64,000 bases of DNA, from assembly GCA_016584305.1 (NCBI GenBank), contig JACEEZ010011870.1, forward strand, positions 12,501 to 76,500, given 5' to 3'. The position numbers and the translations under genes were made by a program. Of this stretch, positions 45,326 through 57,593 are shown piece by piece (within the stretch, counting starts at the first letter, position 1; every line of letters starts with the position of its first letter). Under the pieces are notes generated by a model. That model was not told where the DNA came from. It saw only the letters and a program-made list of their open reading frames with translations, and did not search any database. Origin of the DNA: Chionoecetes opilio (Eukaryota > Arthropoda > Malacostraca > Decapoda > Majidae).

Positions 45326-46691
45326 CTACACATACCTTTCCGGTAGAAGGTTTTCATGCCCTTCCTTTCCTCAGCATTCTTTTCCTCCAGTGCCCCCGCG
45401 CGCGCCTTCATCTCGCTAAAACTGGTGTACTTGGCGACACCCTCCAGCTGGTCCTCGCTCAGCCCCGCCCCGAGGAAGGTGTTGAGCCGCTGCAGCTCCG
45501 TCATCACGTCGCTCTTCAGGTCCTCGAAGTGCAGCAAGTGAAGGTCTCTCAGACCAAGGTGACGCTTCTCCCAGACCTCCTTCAGGAAGAGCTAGTACGG
45601 CCCGTAAGCCACTGTAGGGGAAAGACACGACCACATGAATGAGGCATATCAAGATGCATAATACCCGTTAAAGAGAACTGCAAGGCTTGTAAGAAGAATG
45701 TTGCAGGTTTGTGGGAAATATTCTGTACATCAAATAAATCATCAAACTCACATTCGTCTCCACGAAGTATTGAACATAACTCTCCAGCGAACGCTGAGAG
45801 TCTTATCCATCGCATGCTTTAAGTAGGAGACCCCGGTGTCCTTGGGTTCGGGCCACGCACACCCTGGGGGAGCACGCAGCCCTACAGAAGCCTCGCTCAA
45901 CATGTACATCACGTGACTGTCAAATAGTTCAAAGATTGTATACTATTACTACTGCTTCAGGGTGCCATATGACCTCTGATGTCTGGCACATTTTCCCTTT
46001 TTTGCATTAATTCAATTCAATTCGTCCGGACCCGTATTCTGGCTCGAACATGTAGGCTTTCGCTCCATCACAATCGGCGGTAGGTTTTCCTCATATACGC
46101 GCCCAGCATCATCTACTTCAGTCTCAGATTGAGCATCTTACTCTAAATCTGTCACAGCGACAGATTCACTGTCTGACACCGAACTGAAATTGCTCATCAT
46201 TTACATTTGCTGGTCCATGCGACAGCTGTCACAAATGCAGACGACTGTTGTTTACATGTTTGTGACCACCTTAAATGACGTCATCTATAATATTTGCGGG
46301 CCTGTTGGAATGAAGAAAGTTTTTTTCGCGCGCTTTTTACAAAAGTGTGTATTACGGAAATAAAGCCTGGAAATCAATTATTATTGGTGGATTAGGTATT
46401 TTGAATGGACATTCAACATAATTATGCAAAGAAAAAATGGGTCTGGACGATTACTTTAATTTACTTCTACGTATAAATGGTTTGTTTACCTTGCACGTGT
46501 CTAGGAGTGTGGGGAGGAGGAGAGAGAGGGGTATGTGTGTCTTGATGGTGCGGGGGTCCGGGGCGTTCTCGGTGACCTGCAGCATGAAACCCTTGGTGAT
46601 GTCCTGGTCGGGCCACAGCGCTTCGAACATCTCCTTGTAGGTGTGTGAGGCGGGCAGGTTGGCGAGGTAGTCCTGGATCACCATGTCCGCG
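44972..46691 (-). pseudogene. Sulfotransferase, second clean copy, with TAG and exon 3 frameshifts
   Basis: Exons 46490-46691, about 45752-45863, 45336-45611 and 44972-45081 match 19278-19479, 18528-18648, 18112-18387 and 17761-17870. The terminal exons are almost identical, including the TAG at 45594-45592. Exon 3 has lost several bases (GTCTTCC to GTCTCC, and others), which breaks the RNPKD region that binds PAPS. One substitution changes WPGQ to WPDQ. As with the first copy, no N-terminal exons are visible. The few base differences mean recent duplication or two haplotypes. Confidence 0.85.
46015..46205 (-). pseudogene. YMFEPE-type ORF, second copy
   Basis: Counterpart of 18798-18986 with additional base losses near 46055 that break the frame. 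The Met start at the high-coordinate end is conserved. Confidence 0.3.
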
Positions 46692-47114
46692 CTGCACGTA
46701 GACAGACAGATAGATAGATGAATACGTATGTATGTATTATATTATATTAGATTATGTTGCCTAAGTAATTATTGTAATCTATGTATATTATTTTTGGGAG
46801 CTCTTTAAAAATGTCATATTAAAAGAGCTCTGCCTAGATGTTTGTGATATGTTCATTTTCTTCGGTTTATAGTTGGGCAAATACACATTTTTACTTTGAC
46901 TTTGACTTTGATATATAGATAGATAGATTTTAACTTATTGACCACAGTGTAGATCTTATAATTAAACACATACTCTTATAACAATGCATACTGTAAGTAC
47001 TAATACAAAACAACACAAATTATACAGACATACACAACGTAATACATTAAAAATAACACCACTAACGCACTCTTTGGTACCAAGACCTGTAATGTCCTGT
47101 TTGGGGGGTTGGAC

Positions 47115-47288
47115 CGTGTGTGTGTGTGTAGGGTGTGTGTGTGTGTGTGTGTGTAGAGTGTGTGTGTGTGTGTAGGTGTGTGTGTAGAGTGTGTGTGTGT
47201 GGGTGGTGTGTGTGTGTGTGTGTGTGTGGTGTGTGTGTAGAGTGGTGTGTGTGTGTGTGTGTGGGGTGTGTGTGTGTGTGTGTGTGTG

Positions 47289-47336
<48 letters not shown>

Positions 47337-47337
47337 T
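47115..47337. repeat. GT microsatellite with TAGAG interruptions, second copy
   Basis: Counterpart of 19901-20145 with different run lengths and extra GG interruptions. Confidence 0.95.
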
Positions 47338-47431
47338 AAATACTAATTCTTTCATAATGGGACCTATATAGTTATTTGTAAGAAATCGAAAAAACACTGC
47401 TTCAAACATAATTTCACGATAGCTACATCAA

Positions 47432-50400
47432 AAGAAAAGTTCATACCTAAATCTACTCCAAGAATGGGCGAAGTCATACTTAAACTTACTCCAGGAAGGG
47501 GCTTTTTTTTTTGATTAATTTATTACGCCCAAGCACAGGCGGCAGTCACCAAATACACAAGTGAACAAAGTAAAAGACAGAGGACATAAGGGAAAATACA
47601 AGAAACATGAAGCTCAATACACATTGTTACACACACAAAGACACACACAACAAAACCACAATACACACAACAAAAGGGAAATCACAGTGACTGCAAGGCA
47701 CTATTCAGCAGCCACCGAATCGTGGGTGGCGAACAATGGTGGTGTCCAAGTTGTGTGCATAAAAAACATAAGAACATAAGAAAATAAGGAAGCTACAAGA
47801 GGCCGCGAGGCCTACACGTGGTATTTCCTGTCCCCTAACACTACCTACATCCACCTTTCATCCCCATCCATGAACCTATCCAGCCCCCCTTTAAAGCTCC
47901 CCAATGACTCAGCACTAACTCCCTGTCTATGAGACCATTCCATCATTCACCACCCTATTTGTGAACCAGTTTTTCCCTTTTTCCCTTTTCTAAATCTACG
48001 CTTTTCCAGCTTGAACCGTTATCTTTCTTGTTCTACCCTGGTTAAAAGCCGTAAGAACTTTTCCTACCTTCCTTATTAAATCCTTTATCCACTTAAAAAC
48101 TTCTATCAGATCCCCCCTTACTCTGCGTCTCTTGATGTGAGTGTAATTTTTAAAAAACTCAATCTCTTCTCATAACTAAAGTTACGCATCCCTTGTATCG
48201 TTTTGGTCATCCTTCTCTGTACTTTTTCTAACAACACTTATCCATCCTGTAATAGGGAGACCAAAATGAACTGCATAGTTAGGTGAGGCCTGACTAGAGC
48301 CAGATAAAGCTTTAGAAAAACTTCCACACTTCTACTTTTAAACCCACTCCTGGTAATGAATCCTAATACTCTATTAGCTCTATTTTGGCCTCAATACATT
48401 GTTTCCTAGGTCGGAGGTCTGGGCTCACCCTCACTCCAAGATCTTGTTCACCTTCTGATCTTTTCAGCGATACATTGCTATGTGTATCTATTCCCAGGGT
48501 TTTTTCTCCCAACATTCAAAAACGCTACATTTATCAATATTAAATTCCATCTGCCATCGGGACTGCCCATCGTTAAGTTTATCTAAGTCTCCCTGCAATA
48601 TGTTTACGTCAGACTATGATCAAAATAATCCTACCTAACTTAGTATCATCAGCAAACTTGCGATATCACTGCTAATCCCACTATCCAAGTCGTTGATGTA
48701 AATCAAAAATAGTAATGGGCCCAAACAGACCCTTGTGGAACTCCACTTGTCACCAGTACCCATTCAGATTAGGAACCATTAATTTGTAACCCTTTGTTCC
48801 CTTATTATTTAGCCAAGTTTGATCCAATGAAGAACCTTTCCCATCTATACCATGAGCCCTAACCTTTATTTAAGAGTCGTCGTCGGTACTTTGTCAAATG
48901 CCTTACTAAAGTCCGGGTATATTATATCATAATCCTTATCATTATCTGCCGTCTCATAAACTTTCCCATAAAAACTCAATAAATTGGTGAGGAAACCCAC
49001 CTACCCTTGTGAATCCATGTTGTGAATCATTGATTTAAATTATGTTTATCTAAGTGCTCTCTAATGTTTTTGCAATAATAGATCCAATATTTAAACCCCC
49101 CACTGATGTTAGGACTTACGGTCGATAATTTGACTTTAGTCCTCTGTCTCCCTTCTTAAATATGGGAACAACATTTCTTTTCCTCCACAATAATGGCCCC
49201 ATCGCCTATCTCAACCGATTTCCTAAAATGTGCACTAACGACTCAAATAACAACCTCCTTGCATTCCTTTAATACCCTGGGATACACTTCATCTGGTCCT
49301 GGCGATTTTAAAAGTTTTCATTTTTCTATACCCTCCTCCACCATTTCCTAGTTATCAAAAATATCTTTGAGTTCTCCTCATCGCTTCCTTTTAACATTGT
49401 TCACTATCAGGTATCGTCTGTGTATCCTCCTCCGTAAAAACACTTAAGAAATAATCATTTAGACTCCTACACATATCCTCATCCGTATTTAAGACCTCAC
49501 CCGGGCCTGAAACCCTTTAAAGGCCCAACTATTCCCTTGACTTTGTTTTTTAAACCTGATAGAAAACCCCTTTGGGTCCCTTTTTGCCCGTTCTGCTACT
49601 TTAATCTCATAATTGTTCTTAGCAACTCGAGTTAATTTCTTCACCGTCCTCGCCATCACGTTATACTGTTCTTTGTTTACCAATCCTGCCTTGAACCTTA
49701 AATAAATGTTTCTTTTTACTCCAATGTTGTGTTTTAACTGGTGGTCATCCATTTTGGATCACTGTTTCTGGACCTTATTTCCCTATAAGGAATATTTCTT
49801 TCTGTCCGTCAATATATTCCTTACAAATGAGGTATAATCCTCCTGGCTCCGACCTCACTTCCCTTCTAACCTCTTAATTACCTCCTCAGCCCTGACCTCA
49901 CTTCCCTGTCTAACCGCTCTAATTATCTCCTCAGCCTCGACCTCACTACCATATCTGACCGCGCCAATTACCTCCAGGTGCCTTCCTAATTCTTCATAAT
50001 TGGCCTTTCCAGCTGTCCTCGTCCTGTCCTGGGAAAATTTCTGCTCCTCCATCCCACACCTCTTATTAATAACCTCCAGGTGTCTTCTTAATCCCGCATA
50101 ATTGGCCTTTCTGAAATTAGGTATTCGATGCCTTTTTGCCACTTAAATTTTTCCAACTTCCCCTTTTAAGCTAAAAACTGACTCATAATGGTCGCTTTAT
50201 CTAAATTACCCCGACCTCCACATTTGTAACTAAATCGTCTCTATTTGTCAGCAATAGATCAAGAATATTAGTGCACGAGCAGGAAGCGGCATATTTCCGT
50301 GAGCGGCAGTCCTCGCGGCAGCATTTCACGTACCACGTGACAGTGGAGGCAATAGTATGCCAAAGTGTTGGAAGAGGGTGCATCACACAGTTGGCAGGAT

Positions 50401-50989
50401 GTAAAGTGAGGCTCCTCGGCCATACCAGCAACTTGCCACACGGGCCGGTAACCAAGCCGCAGCCGAGCCGAGACCACATTGGCCTGCGAAAACCCTGAGG
50501 CCCGACGACGATACTTATAACGTGTGCACGGATAACGTCATAGTGTTGGATCGATACACTATCGCCTCTCTGGGTGTCCTAGAACGGGCTGTGGAGAGCA
50601 GATGCGTCCGAGCGGAGCCTTGCCCCATAACAGAGCAGAGAGGGTGACGGCCCGTTAACCCCTTGGGCGGCAGACCACAGGCTGCCTTCGCCAAGCCGTC
50701 CACTGTGTCGCTGTGGGAAAGGCCCACATGTGAAGGGGCCACAAAAAAATGATATCCCAAAGAACGTTCAAACACTAAACCCTTTAAAAAAGTCAAGACT
50801 TGTAAACAATTTTGGGAACAAGGTTTCGGAGCCGTAAGAGACTGAAGGGCTGACTGCGAATCACAATCACCACCCCATTGAGTCCTCTCTGACAAAGGAG
50901 TGTTACAGCATCAAGGACACCTGAGCTCGCGACGTAAGCTTGAGCAGCAGGAGGCGCGGCCAACCACCCCCCCCGCGGGGGTCCCGGTT
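47432..50989 (-). mobile_element. 3' part of element A, second copy, split by a CR1-like insertion
   Basis: 47432-47760 matches the 3' end of element A (20232-20560) and 50272-50950 matches its RNase H end (20560-21230). Between them lies about 2.5 kb of CR1-like sequence. The short GTGCA at both edges (TTGTGTGCA and TTAGTGCA) is a possible target duplication. The copy ends at the N at 50990. The first copy of element A at 20.2 kb lacks this insertion. Confidence 0.8.
47762..50271 (-). mobile_element. CR1-like LINE, 5'-truncated, inside element A copy
   Basis: The minus-strand 3' end is GTAGCTTCCTTATTTTCTTATG followed by TTCTTATG units, the octamer-type tail known for CR1. Codons scattered in broken frames give LRRHLEVINKRCG (50142-49855), SIRFKKQSQG (49752-49489), and, nearer the 3' end, CR1-like RT and C-terminal text that also appears at 54937-55455. 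The sequence has many indels, so no frame is intact. Confidence 0.75.
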
Positions 50990-50990
50990 N
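50990..50990. other. Single N at edge of duplicated block
   Basis: The base lies exactly where similarity to element A at about 21230 ends and unrelated Jockey-like sequence starts. Confidence 0.85.
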
Positions 50991-52250
50991 CTATGAGATC
51001 TATAAATATATAGTCAGAAGATGGAGGAGAAGGAGGAACAAGCCTTTCAGCAACCAGAGTGGAATTTTGAGCAAAGGTTTGAGCAAATAGTTTAAAATAG
51101 ATGAGACAGCTGTAGAGCCATCTGGGTGAAGCATAGGAGGGAAAGATGAAGAGGAAATATTATATGAGTTGTGTTTTAGGCTAGATGCCAGAAGCAGGGA
51201 TGTCAATTTTCCGCGGATTTGCGGATTTCCAAGTATTTTATTGCCAGCTGGGTCATTTCTGTGAATCGTGTAGATTCGGGTTAAAAGTTTAGGGATGGGG
51301 GGGTTTACATAGTTGGCTAGCCCACAGCCGAACCTGACACTAGCCACTGATCCAGCACAGACCATAAAACATTTTTTGGCTGCCTAGCGGGAAGTTAATA
51401 CTAGGCTGCCGATATCTCCTGACTCCGCTGCTACAAATTTGCTCAGGAGGCAGTATGTTGGGGTGAAATACAGCAGCCACAGCTGCCATAATCATTATCA
51501 TGATTATGGTAAAAATTAGTGAAACATATTTGATATTGGATTATTCAATAATTCGAAGTTAGTCATCAAATCATATTTGAGGTGTATTTGATAGCACCTA
51601 AATAATTGATAAAGTTGACAAATATAAATGACAAATATTTTGTTGTTGTGTTATTAGTTTTCCAACGGAAACAGTGTTAATTTATCTTGTCAAAATGGTT
51701 AATAATTCATATACATTTCACAATTTAAGTTGCATGATATACCATATATATATACATATACACAAATTGTGGACACAAAAACAGACAAAATTGAGACCAT
51801 AAATTATTATAGATATAACCAAGGACCTCTCAGAAGCTCTCTCAGAGCATGAAATTTACAAAAAATCTCGGGGGGCTTACAGCGCCCCCCGAACCCCCAG
51901 CTGGGAGGTTCCCTCGCTATGCTCGGTCAGCCTCGCTGCACTCGGTTGAGTTGGTCGCCCTATTATTTTATTTCAGAGTTTTTTTCTTTTCTTGTTGACA
52001 TCCCTGTAGAAGTCACGAGAGGAGTTGGATCCAGAAATTTTGGGACATTTTCTATTAATAAAGGAGTTTTTAATCATTTCAAGAATATATTTGGCATGGT
52101 TACGGGCAGAAATATTAAGGGCGTGAGTTTCAGAAGATTGATGGTTACGGTACCGTCTGTGAGCCTCTATCTTGGACAGCACGAGAACAAGCTTAGTTAA
52201 ACAAGGGTTTACTGACTAGGATTAGAGAAAGTGTGTGGACAACATGCCTC
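50991..52250 (-). mobile_element. Jockey-like LINE fragment, minus strand, split by an inverted-repeat element
   Basis: 52182-52007 encodes HRRYRNHQSSETHALNISAR, KYILEMIKNSFINRK and SNSSRDFY, the linker before RT in a common decapod Jockey-like family. The protein continues at 51190-51000 with SSSSFPPMLHPDGSTAVSS. The two pieces are separated by an 812-base insertion (51195-52006). No endonuclease or RT motif A-C remains. Confidence 0.75.
51195..52006. mobile_element. Inverted-repeat transposon, hAT-like, 812 bp
   Basis: The ends are CAGGGATGTCAA...TTGACATCCCTG, a perfect 12-bp inverted repeat with the CAGGG start usual in hAT elements. It lies in the middle of an otherwise continuous Jockey-like reading frame (RDF-W). 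Direct repeats at the borders are short (CTTCTA/CTTCTG on the LINE strand), not the 8 bases expected for hAT. There is no transposase, so it is a non-autonomous element. Confidence 0.75.
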
Positions 52251-52319
52251 CATGCCTGAGACAATGACTTCAGTTATGCACTCAGTTATTATTACAATGA
52301 GATGGGTGAATAGGTGAAT

Positions 52320-52445
52320 CGATGCCTTTGGAAATAAGTGTCTTCGCAGAATCATGGGGTATCGCTGGGATGATTACGTGTCAAACCAGAGATTGTACCG
52401 TGAGACTGAATCCAGGCCTATTACCTGCATAGTCCATCATATGGC
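52320..52445 (+). mobile_element. RTE-like LINE fragment
   Basis: The plus strand encodes the motif CLRRIMGYRWDDYVSNQRLY and SRPITCI, the same family as at 34.1-35.1 kb and 53.5-54.7 kb. It is a short isolated piece. Confidence 0.7.
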
Positions 52446-52746
52446 AGCAATAATAATTCCTTGAAAAATCTGAGTAATACTGCGTCAGGTTCTCCCGCCT
52501 AGCCTAGGTGTAATGTCAGAAGCATCTCTGCCTAGGTGGGTCCCGAGGCGGCACCGGATCGATAGGACAGGTTACGGAAATAAGGTTGTGATCGGAGAAA
52601 CCCAACGGAGAGTATAGTTAAAAAGAGTAAGCAGAAGGGTCAGAGATTAGGAAAAGGTGAAGAATGTTGGGCGTGTATACACTTGTGCATCTCCATCTCA
52701 AGCTTAAGTTTATTTCATGTCCCAATCCCTCCTTCATCACCCACAG

Positions 52747-53003
52747 GCTTCCATAGGTGTTGTGGAGCTGCAGATCCTGCGCACGTGTGAGCCACTGGTG
52801 GTTGATGCCGACCCACATCAAAGTGGCACCTCCACCCTCACCCTCAAGAATGCCTCCTCCTTCCCTCTCCAAATGAGTTTCTTTATGGAGCACAACTCCC
52901 AGGCTTTCTCTCTCCGTCCAGCCAGCCTCACCTTGGCCCCTGGAGCACGGTCCTCTCCTGCACTCATCTTCACACCGGGTGCTGATGTAGGCACAGTCAA
53001 CAG
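52747..53003 (+). CDS. Single exon with ASH/MSP-like beta-sandwich
   Basis: A 257-base exon is bounded by CACCCACAG and CAACAG/GTATGT. It encodes about 86 residues: ASIGVVELQILRTCEPLVVD, STLTLKNASSFPLQMSFF, FSLRPASLTLAPGARSS and PALIFTPGADVGTVNR. The alternation of hydrophobic strands, the N-A-S-S-F-P motif and an F-x-L-x-P-x-x-L-T-L-A-P-G turn fit the ASH/MSP fold of centrosomal Cep192/SPD-2-like proteins. It is clearly exon-like, but the identity is an inference. Other exons of the same gene are not recognised in the window. Confidence 0.5.
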
Positions 53004-53499
53004 GTATGTAGTCAGATTTTTCCTTCTATCTGATTTATTTTTCTATTTATCATTATATTTTTCTTCTCCATACTAGAGGCCTTTGTCTAAATAAATAAGG
53101 TGGCACTTAGCACAAAGCAGATTCTTGTTAAGCGCTGAAAACGCTCTGCACATCAAAGCGATATTACAAAATTAGTTGAACTCAATATTTTATAAAGATG
53201 AGAAATTTATGAACCCTTGGAAGTATTTTTCTAACACACTCCTTCTGCACACATTCATCCTCTAGCCTTATTTAATATTGAATTTTTTTCTCTAGTCCAT
53301 TTTGATGTTGAAGAAACAATTACCAGTATCACATACATAGCACTTATCTGGTCTGGACCAGTTACAGAGAACGTTACAACACTTAAACTTTGCATCCCTG
53401 CGCACCACACATGTTACCATGCGCCGCCACCAGGCAGCAGCACCTTCACCCTCTGCCATAGGCATCTTGTTTTCGTTTTTCTTGGTTGACTGATGTCAG

Positions 53500-54690
53500 C
53501 TTGAGCATCCCTCGGCAATACTAAGATATCTGATATTGTTTTTGCCGATGATGCAGTAATCTTTGCTGAGTCGCTGGAGGTTCTGGTGATGGCTCTCGAG
53601 GCGCTGTACAAGGAGGCAAAGCCATTGGGACTTGAGGTCTCCTGGCTCAAGACCAAGGTCCAGGTGTTTGGAGGCTTACTAGATGAAACATTAGTCTGTT
53701 CATGCGTGCGGCGAGAACATTGAGATCTTGGAAGTTTTATATACCTTGGTAGCACAGTCCAGAATGATGGCGGGTCACGTCAAGAAGTCTTACGGCGGAT
53801 TGGCATAGCCCACGTGTTATGGACTTGCTCAGCACGAGTATTTGGCGTTGTCGGTACCTGTGCAGGAGGACAAAGATCCGGATCTTCAAGTCGCTTGTGA
53901 TCCCTGTCTTACTCTATGGCTGTGAGACATAGACACTAAATAGCGACTTGAAGAGGCGAATCGATGCCCTTGGTAATATATGTCTTCGCAGAATCATGGG
54001 ATATCACTGGGATGATTACGTGTCAATCCAGCGATTGCACCGTGAGGCTGAATCGAGGCCTATTACCTGCATAGGCTATCAGCGTCAACTTCGGCTATAT
54101 GGGCATGTGGCAGAGCATTTTTTAACATCATAACTGGGCGACCAAAATGTCTCCCAGTGATGAAAAACTTGCCCAGTAAGAACAATTTTAAGCTACTGCG
54201 CGACAAGATATTTATTCATAAAATCCTTCCTGGATACAATGGTTCATCATATCTGTGTGTTTTAGATCCAGAAGTGCATTCTTATTACTGCATAGGATCT
54301 TTATTTATACACAACATACAAAAGGGTGAAGTTGATGTTTCCAAAAAACTATTATTGTAACAGGTAGGCCTTTACCTTTCTGGATATCCAAAGAAAGTCG
54401 CCCAGTAAGATTTGCTTCAAAAATGCACTGGCATGTGGCACGCTACCTTGAAACCGATCCTTCCCATCGAGTTGTATCTGTAAGAGACAATCCGGCATGG
54501 AGGAGGCCAAGGGGGCGCCCACAAGGCTCGTGGCTGGGGCAAGCTGATGTTTCCTGCCGAGAGATGCTTGGTATGGGAATGGAGCTTGCATGGGGACTCG
54601 CGCGTGGTGATCCCCGGGAGTGGAGTCATAGGTGTGGGCGAGGTTACGCGCTCCCCGGCGTATGCCCCCAATGATTGATTGATTGATCGC
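53500..54690 (+). mobile_element. RTE-like LINE 3' region, plus strand, split by an inverted-repeat element
   Basis: Codons in several frames give ISDIVFADDAVIFAE (motif C variant FADD), LEALYKEAKPLGLEVSWLKT, LKRRIDALGNICLRRIMGYH, then after an insertion at 54113-54429 VARYLETDPSHRVVSVRDNP, RPRGRPQGSWLG and the end YALPGVCPQ followed by (TGAT)n at 54670-54686. TGAT repeat tails are an RTE feature. The frame is broken in several places. Confidence 0.8.
54113..54429. mobile_element. 317-bp inverted-repeat element (MITE) with 11-bp target duplication
   Basis: The element interrupts an RTE-like LINE. GGCATGTGGCA occurs on both sides (54102-54112 and 54430-54440), an exact 11-bp direct repeat. 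The two ends are imperfect inverted repeats: GAGCATTTTTTAACATC against AGTGCATTTTTGAAGC, then a shared CTGGGCGAC at 21-29 and 25-33 bases. The 11-bp duplication is longer than usual for hAT and is in the range of Mutator-like elements. It has no transposase. Confidence 0.75.
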
Positions 54691-54936
54691 ATCGCTTCCT
54701 CCCCTCATCCAGAGGAGACAGTGTGCTCGGATACGGGTTGACACGGGCACTGATGATGTTCACCCTCTCCTACTGACTGGACAACTGTCTCCTGGGGGCT
54801 CTCACATCCACGATACCCGTCGTCTCGGCAATTACCTATTGATGCCACAGTCGTTTCTATCAGTGACCGAGTTTTTCCCACGTGTTTTGTATACGTGTTG
54901 ACCCGCTTTCCTGAGTCCGGGGGCATCCCAGCCTCA

Positions 54937-55455
54937 TAAGAACATAAGAAGAACATAAGAAAATAAGGAAGCTACAAGAGGCCGCGAGGCCTACACGTGG
55001 TAGTTCCTGTCACCTAACACTACCTACATACACTTTTCATCCCCATCCATGAACCTATCCAGCTCCCCTTTAAAGCTCCCCAATGACTCAGCACTAACTA
55101 CCTGTCTATTGAGACCATTCCATTCATTCACCACCCTATTTGTGAACCAGTTTTTCCCTATTTCCTTTCTAAATCTACGCTTTTCCAGCTTGAATCCGTT
55201 ACTTCTTGTTCTACCCTGGTTAAAAGCCGTAAGAACTTTTCCTACCTCTCCTTTATTAAATCCCTTTATCCACTTAAAAACTTCTATCAGATCGCCCCTT
55301 ACCTAATCGCCCCTAATTTTAATAACTTCAATCTCCTCTCATAACTAAAGTTACGCATCCCTTGTATCATTTTGGTCATCCTTCTCTGCACTTTTTCTAA
55401 CAACACTATATCCATCCTGTAATATGGAGACCAAAACTGAACTGCATAGTCTAGC
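54937..55455 (-). mobile_element. CR1-like LINE 3' end, minus strand
   Basis: On the minus strand this encodes VRLDYAVQFWSPYYRMD, VQRRMTKMIQGMRNFSYERR and related thumb/C-terminal motifs, ending with TTCCTTATTTTCTTATG and tandem TTCTTATG octamers. It is the same family as 47762-50271. The upstream part belongs to another element (DIRS-like). Confidence 0.8.
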
Positions 55456-55459
55456 CTCA

Positions 55460-56830
55460 CCTTAGTAATGGGCTCGGGGCCCCCCTTGGTGAAGGTTCTG
55501 GGCCCCAGGCCACCTGTGGCGTCCTCTAGCCCCTTTTTGAAGTGGGTGGACAATCTCCATGCCATCATGATGGAGGTGTAGGGGAGACTGCACGTTCGTC
55601 TTGCTGCCTTGGACAAGTGCACCTTCCCTTCCAGTTTGCCGAGGAAGCTGCGACCTTGCCAAGTGGCAGATGGCCTGGTTTATGGCCAGGCTTTGAGAGT
55701 CCCCAACCCTTTTTCCACCGTGGTTGAGGGCGAGAAAGCGAGGACTGGCAAGTCCACTAAGTGCCGTCATCTGCCGTTGTTGGGCTTTTCTGATTTTCCT
55801 CCTGCCTTTTTTCCTACCTGAGGATAAACCTACCTGATGCCTTCGCCTTCGGACTCCGAGCATTTTTTTTCTAGAGATGTTCTCCAGGCGGTGCTTGCAC
55901 AGAGTTCGGATCGAGACACTTGTGCCGTGGTCTCAACTAATGGAGACAGACCTTTGCCTTTCAGGACCCTCGGTAGAAGTCCTACTCGACTCCAATACTA
56001 GCGCAAATGGCACATCTGCCTCGTCCTCCTCCCACCAGTGCTTCCAACGTTCAGGTGCTGAGCCATCGTCAGCGTCAGGTTAAGAGATCTGCGACCTTTT
56101 GTCGCCCACAACAAGAAAACGGGAGGGGACGGGGTTTTCAGGGGTTAGAGTCGTGTTCCTCGTCCCCTCGAATGACTGGTTATTCAGCTCGGAGTTTGAG
56201 CGGGCGGCTGTCGCTGGGAGCAGAGGCTTGAGTGGCGGACGTTGTTTGGAAGCGGTACCAGTCCCGTACGAGACTCGGCAACCACTCAGCAATGTCGCCA
56301 TATCTTAACCTAAGCTACAACTCCAATTCTGCGAAGGGCCTAGCTTTGGTTCAAGAGGTTCAGATTCTCTCCAAGGGAGGTGTGGGACTGGCTCCTCGAG
56401 ATCCAGGATTCTGCAGCCGCTTGTTTGTGGTACCGATGGCTTGGGGCAGGGAGCCCTGTAACTGACTTGTCGCTGATCTACAAGTTCGTTTGCAGGACAC
56501 CATTCCCGATGGAGACGTGCAGGTCTGTCCTACTCTCCATCAGGCAGGACGGTTGGATGGTGTCTGTGGATCTGAAGGTTGTTTCCAGATCCCTTTACAT
56601 CCCCTGTCGCAAAGCTATCTTTGTTTTATGTGGAGGATCCACGCCTATCAGTTTGTGTGGTCTGGTTCGGGCTTTCCACGGCTCCACTGGTCTTCACCCG
56701 GGTCATGGCTCTCATCTCGGGATGGAGGCACTCCATGGGGATCAGACTGCTTTGTATCCAGACGACTGGCTGATCCTCTCCCCTGAACGGTTTCTCTCCG
56801 TCTCATCTTCCATGTTTCCATGCTTGCACA
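55460..56830 (+). mobile_element. DIRS-like retrotransposon fragment (gag and RT)
   Basis: The gag-like part (55540-55820) gives KCTFPSSLPRKLRPCQVADG, NPFSTVVEGEKARTGKSTK and LPLLGFSDFPP. The RT region (56380-56800) gives ETCRSVLLSIRQDGWMVSVD (motif A region), FGLSTAPLVFTRVMALISGW and the motif C variant DDWLILSP. The xDDWLI active-site form and SxRQDGWMVSVDLK are typical of DIRS-type tyrosine-recombinase elements. Frames are broken at several points. No recombinase or split repeats are seen, so the copy is truncated. Confidence 0.75.
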
Positions 56831-57593
56831 AAATCAAACCAATATACTGAAAATCCTTATCTTCTTCCAATCTTTTCCCATTCAGCTTAAATTTCACATT
56901 CGTTTGGTCTAACACCAACTTATAACTCTTATGTCATATGTGCTCTCAAAATCTACCACTTCAATTCTACTCTATTCTAATTCACAAAACAATAACCACC
57001 TTACTTTTCACTTTACTTTTGTTAACATTCACCCTCATCTTCCATCTTCTGCACACGTTTGCAAGTTTCTGTAAGTCGCTCTCATTCTCTGCGATCATAA
57101 CTATCATCTGCAAAAAGAATTGTGTTTCAGCAACCATCTGCCACAATTTGCATACATTTCCACTCCAACTTTTGCTTTCATCTCTCTTATTACACCGTCC
57201 ATGTCTAGGTTAAATAGCCGCGGGACTTCACACATACTTGCCTTACACCTCCTTGTATTCCAAAACTTTCACTCATATAACCATTTACCCTGACACATGC
57301 CATTACATCCTTACAAAAGATTTTAACACCATTCAATAGCTTCCCACCCACACCATACACCTTCAACGCATCTCACATTGCTGTCCAATCAACTCTGTCA
57401 TACACTTTCTCAAGGTCCATGAATGCAGTATAAACTTTCTTCCCATTCGTTTAACATTTTCTCAACTGCAATCCTGAGTGAAAAATATATGACGCAAACC
57501 TCCCCTACCTTTTCTTAAACCTCCCTGCTCTTTACTGATCCTTCTCTCTGTGATCTTCACCCGTTCAATTACAATTATTCCATGCCAGCTATA

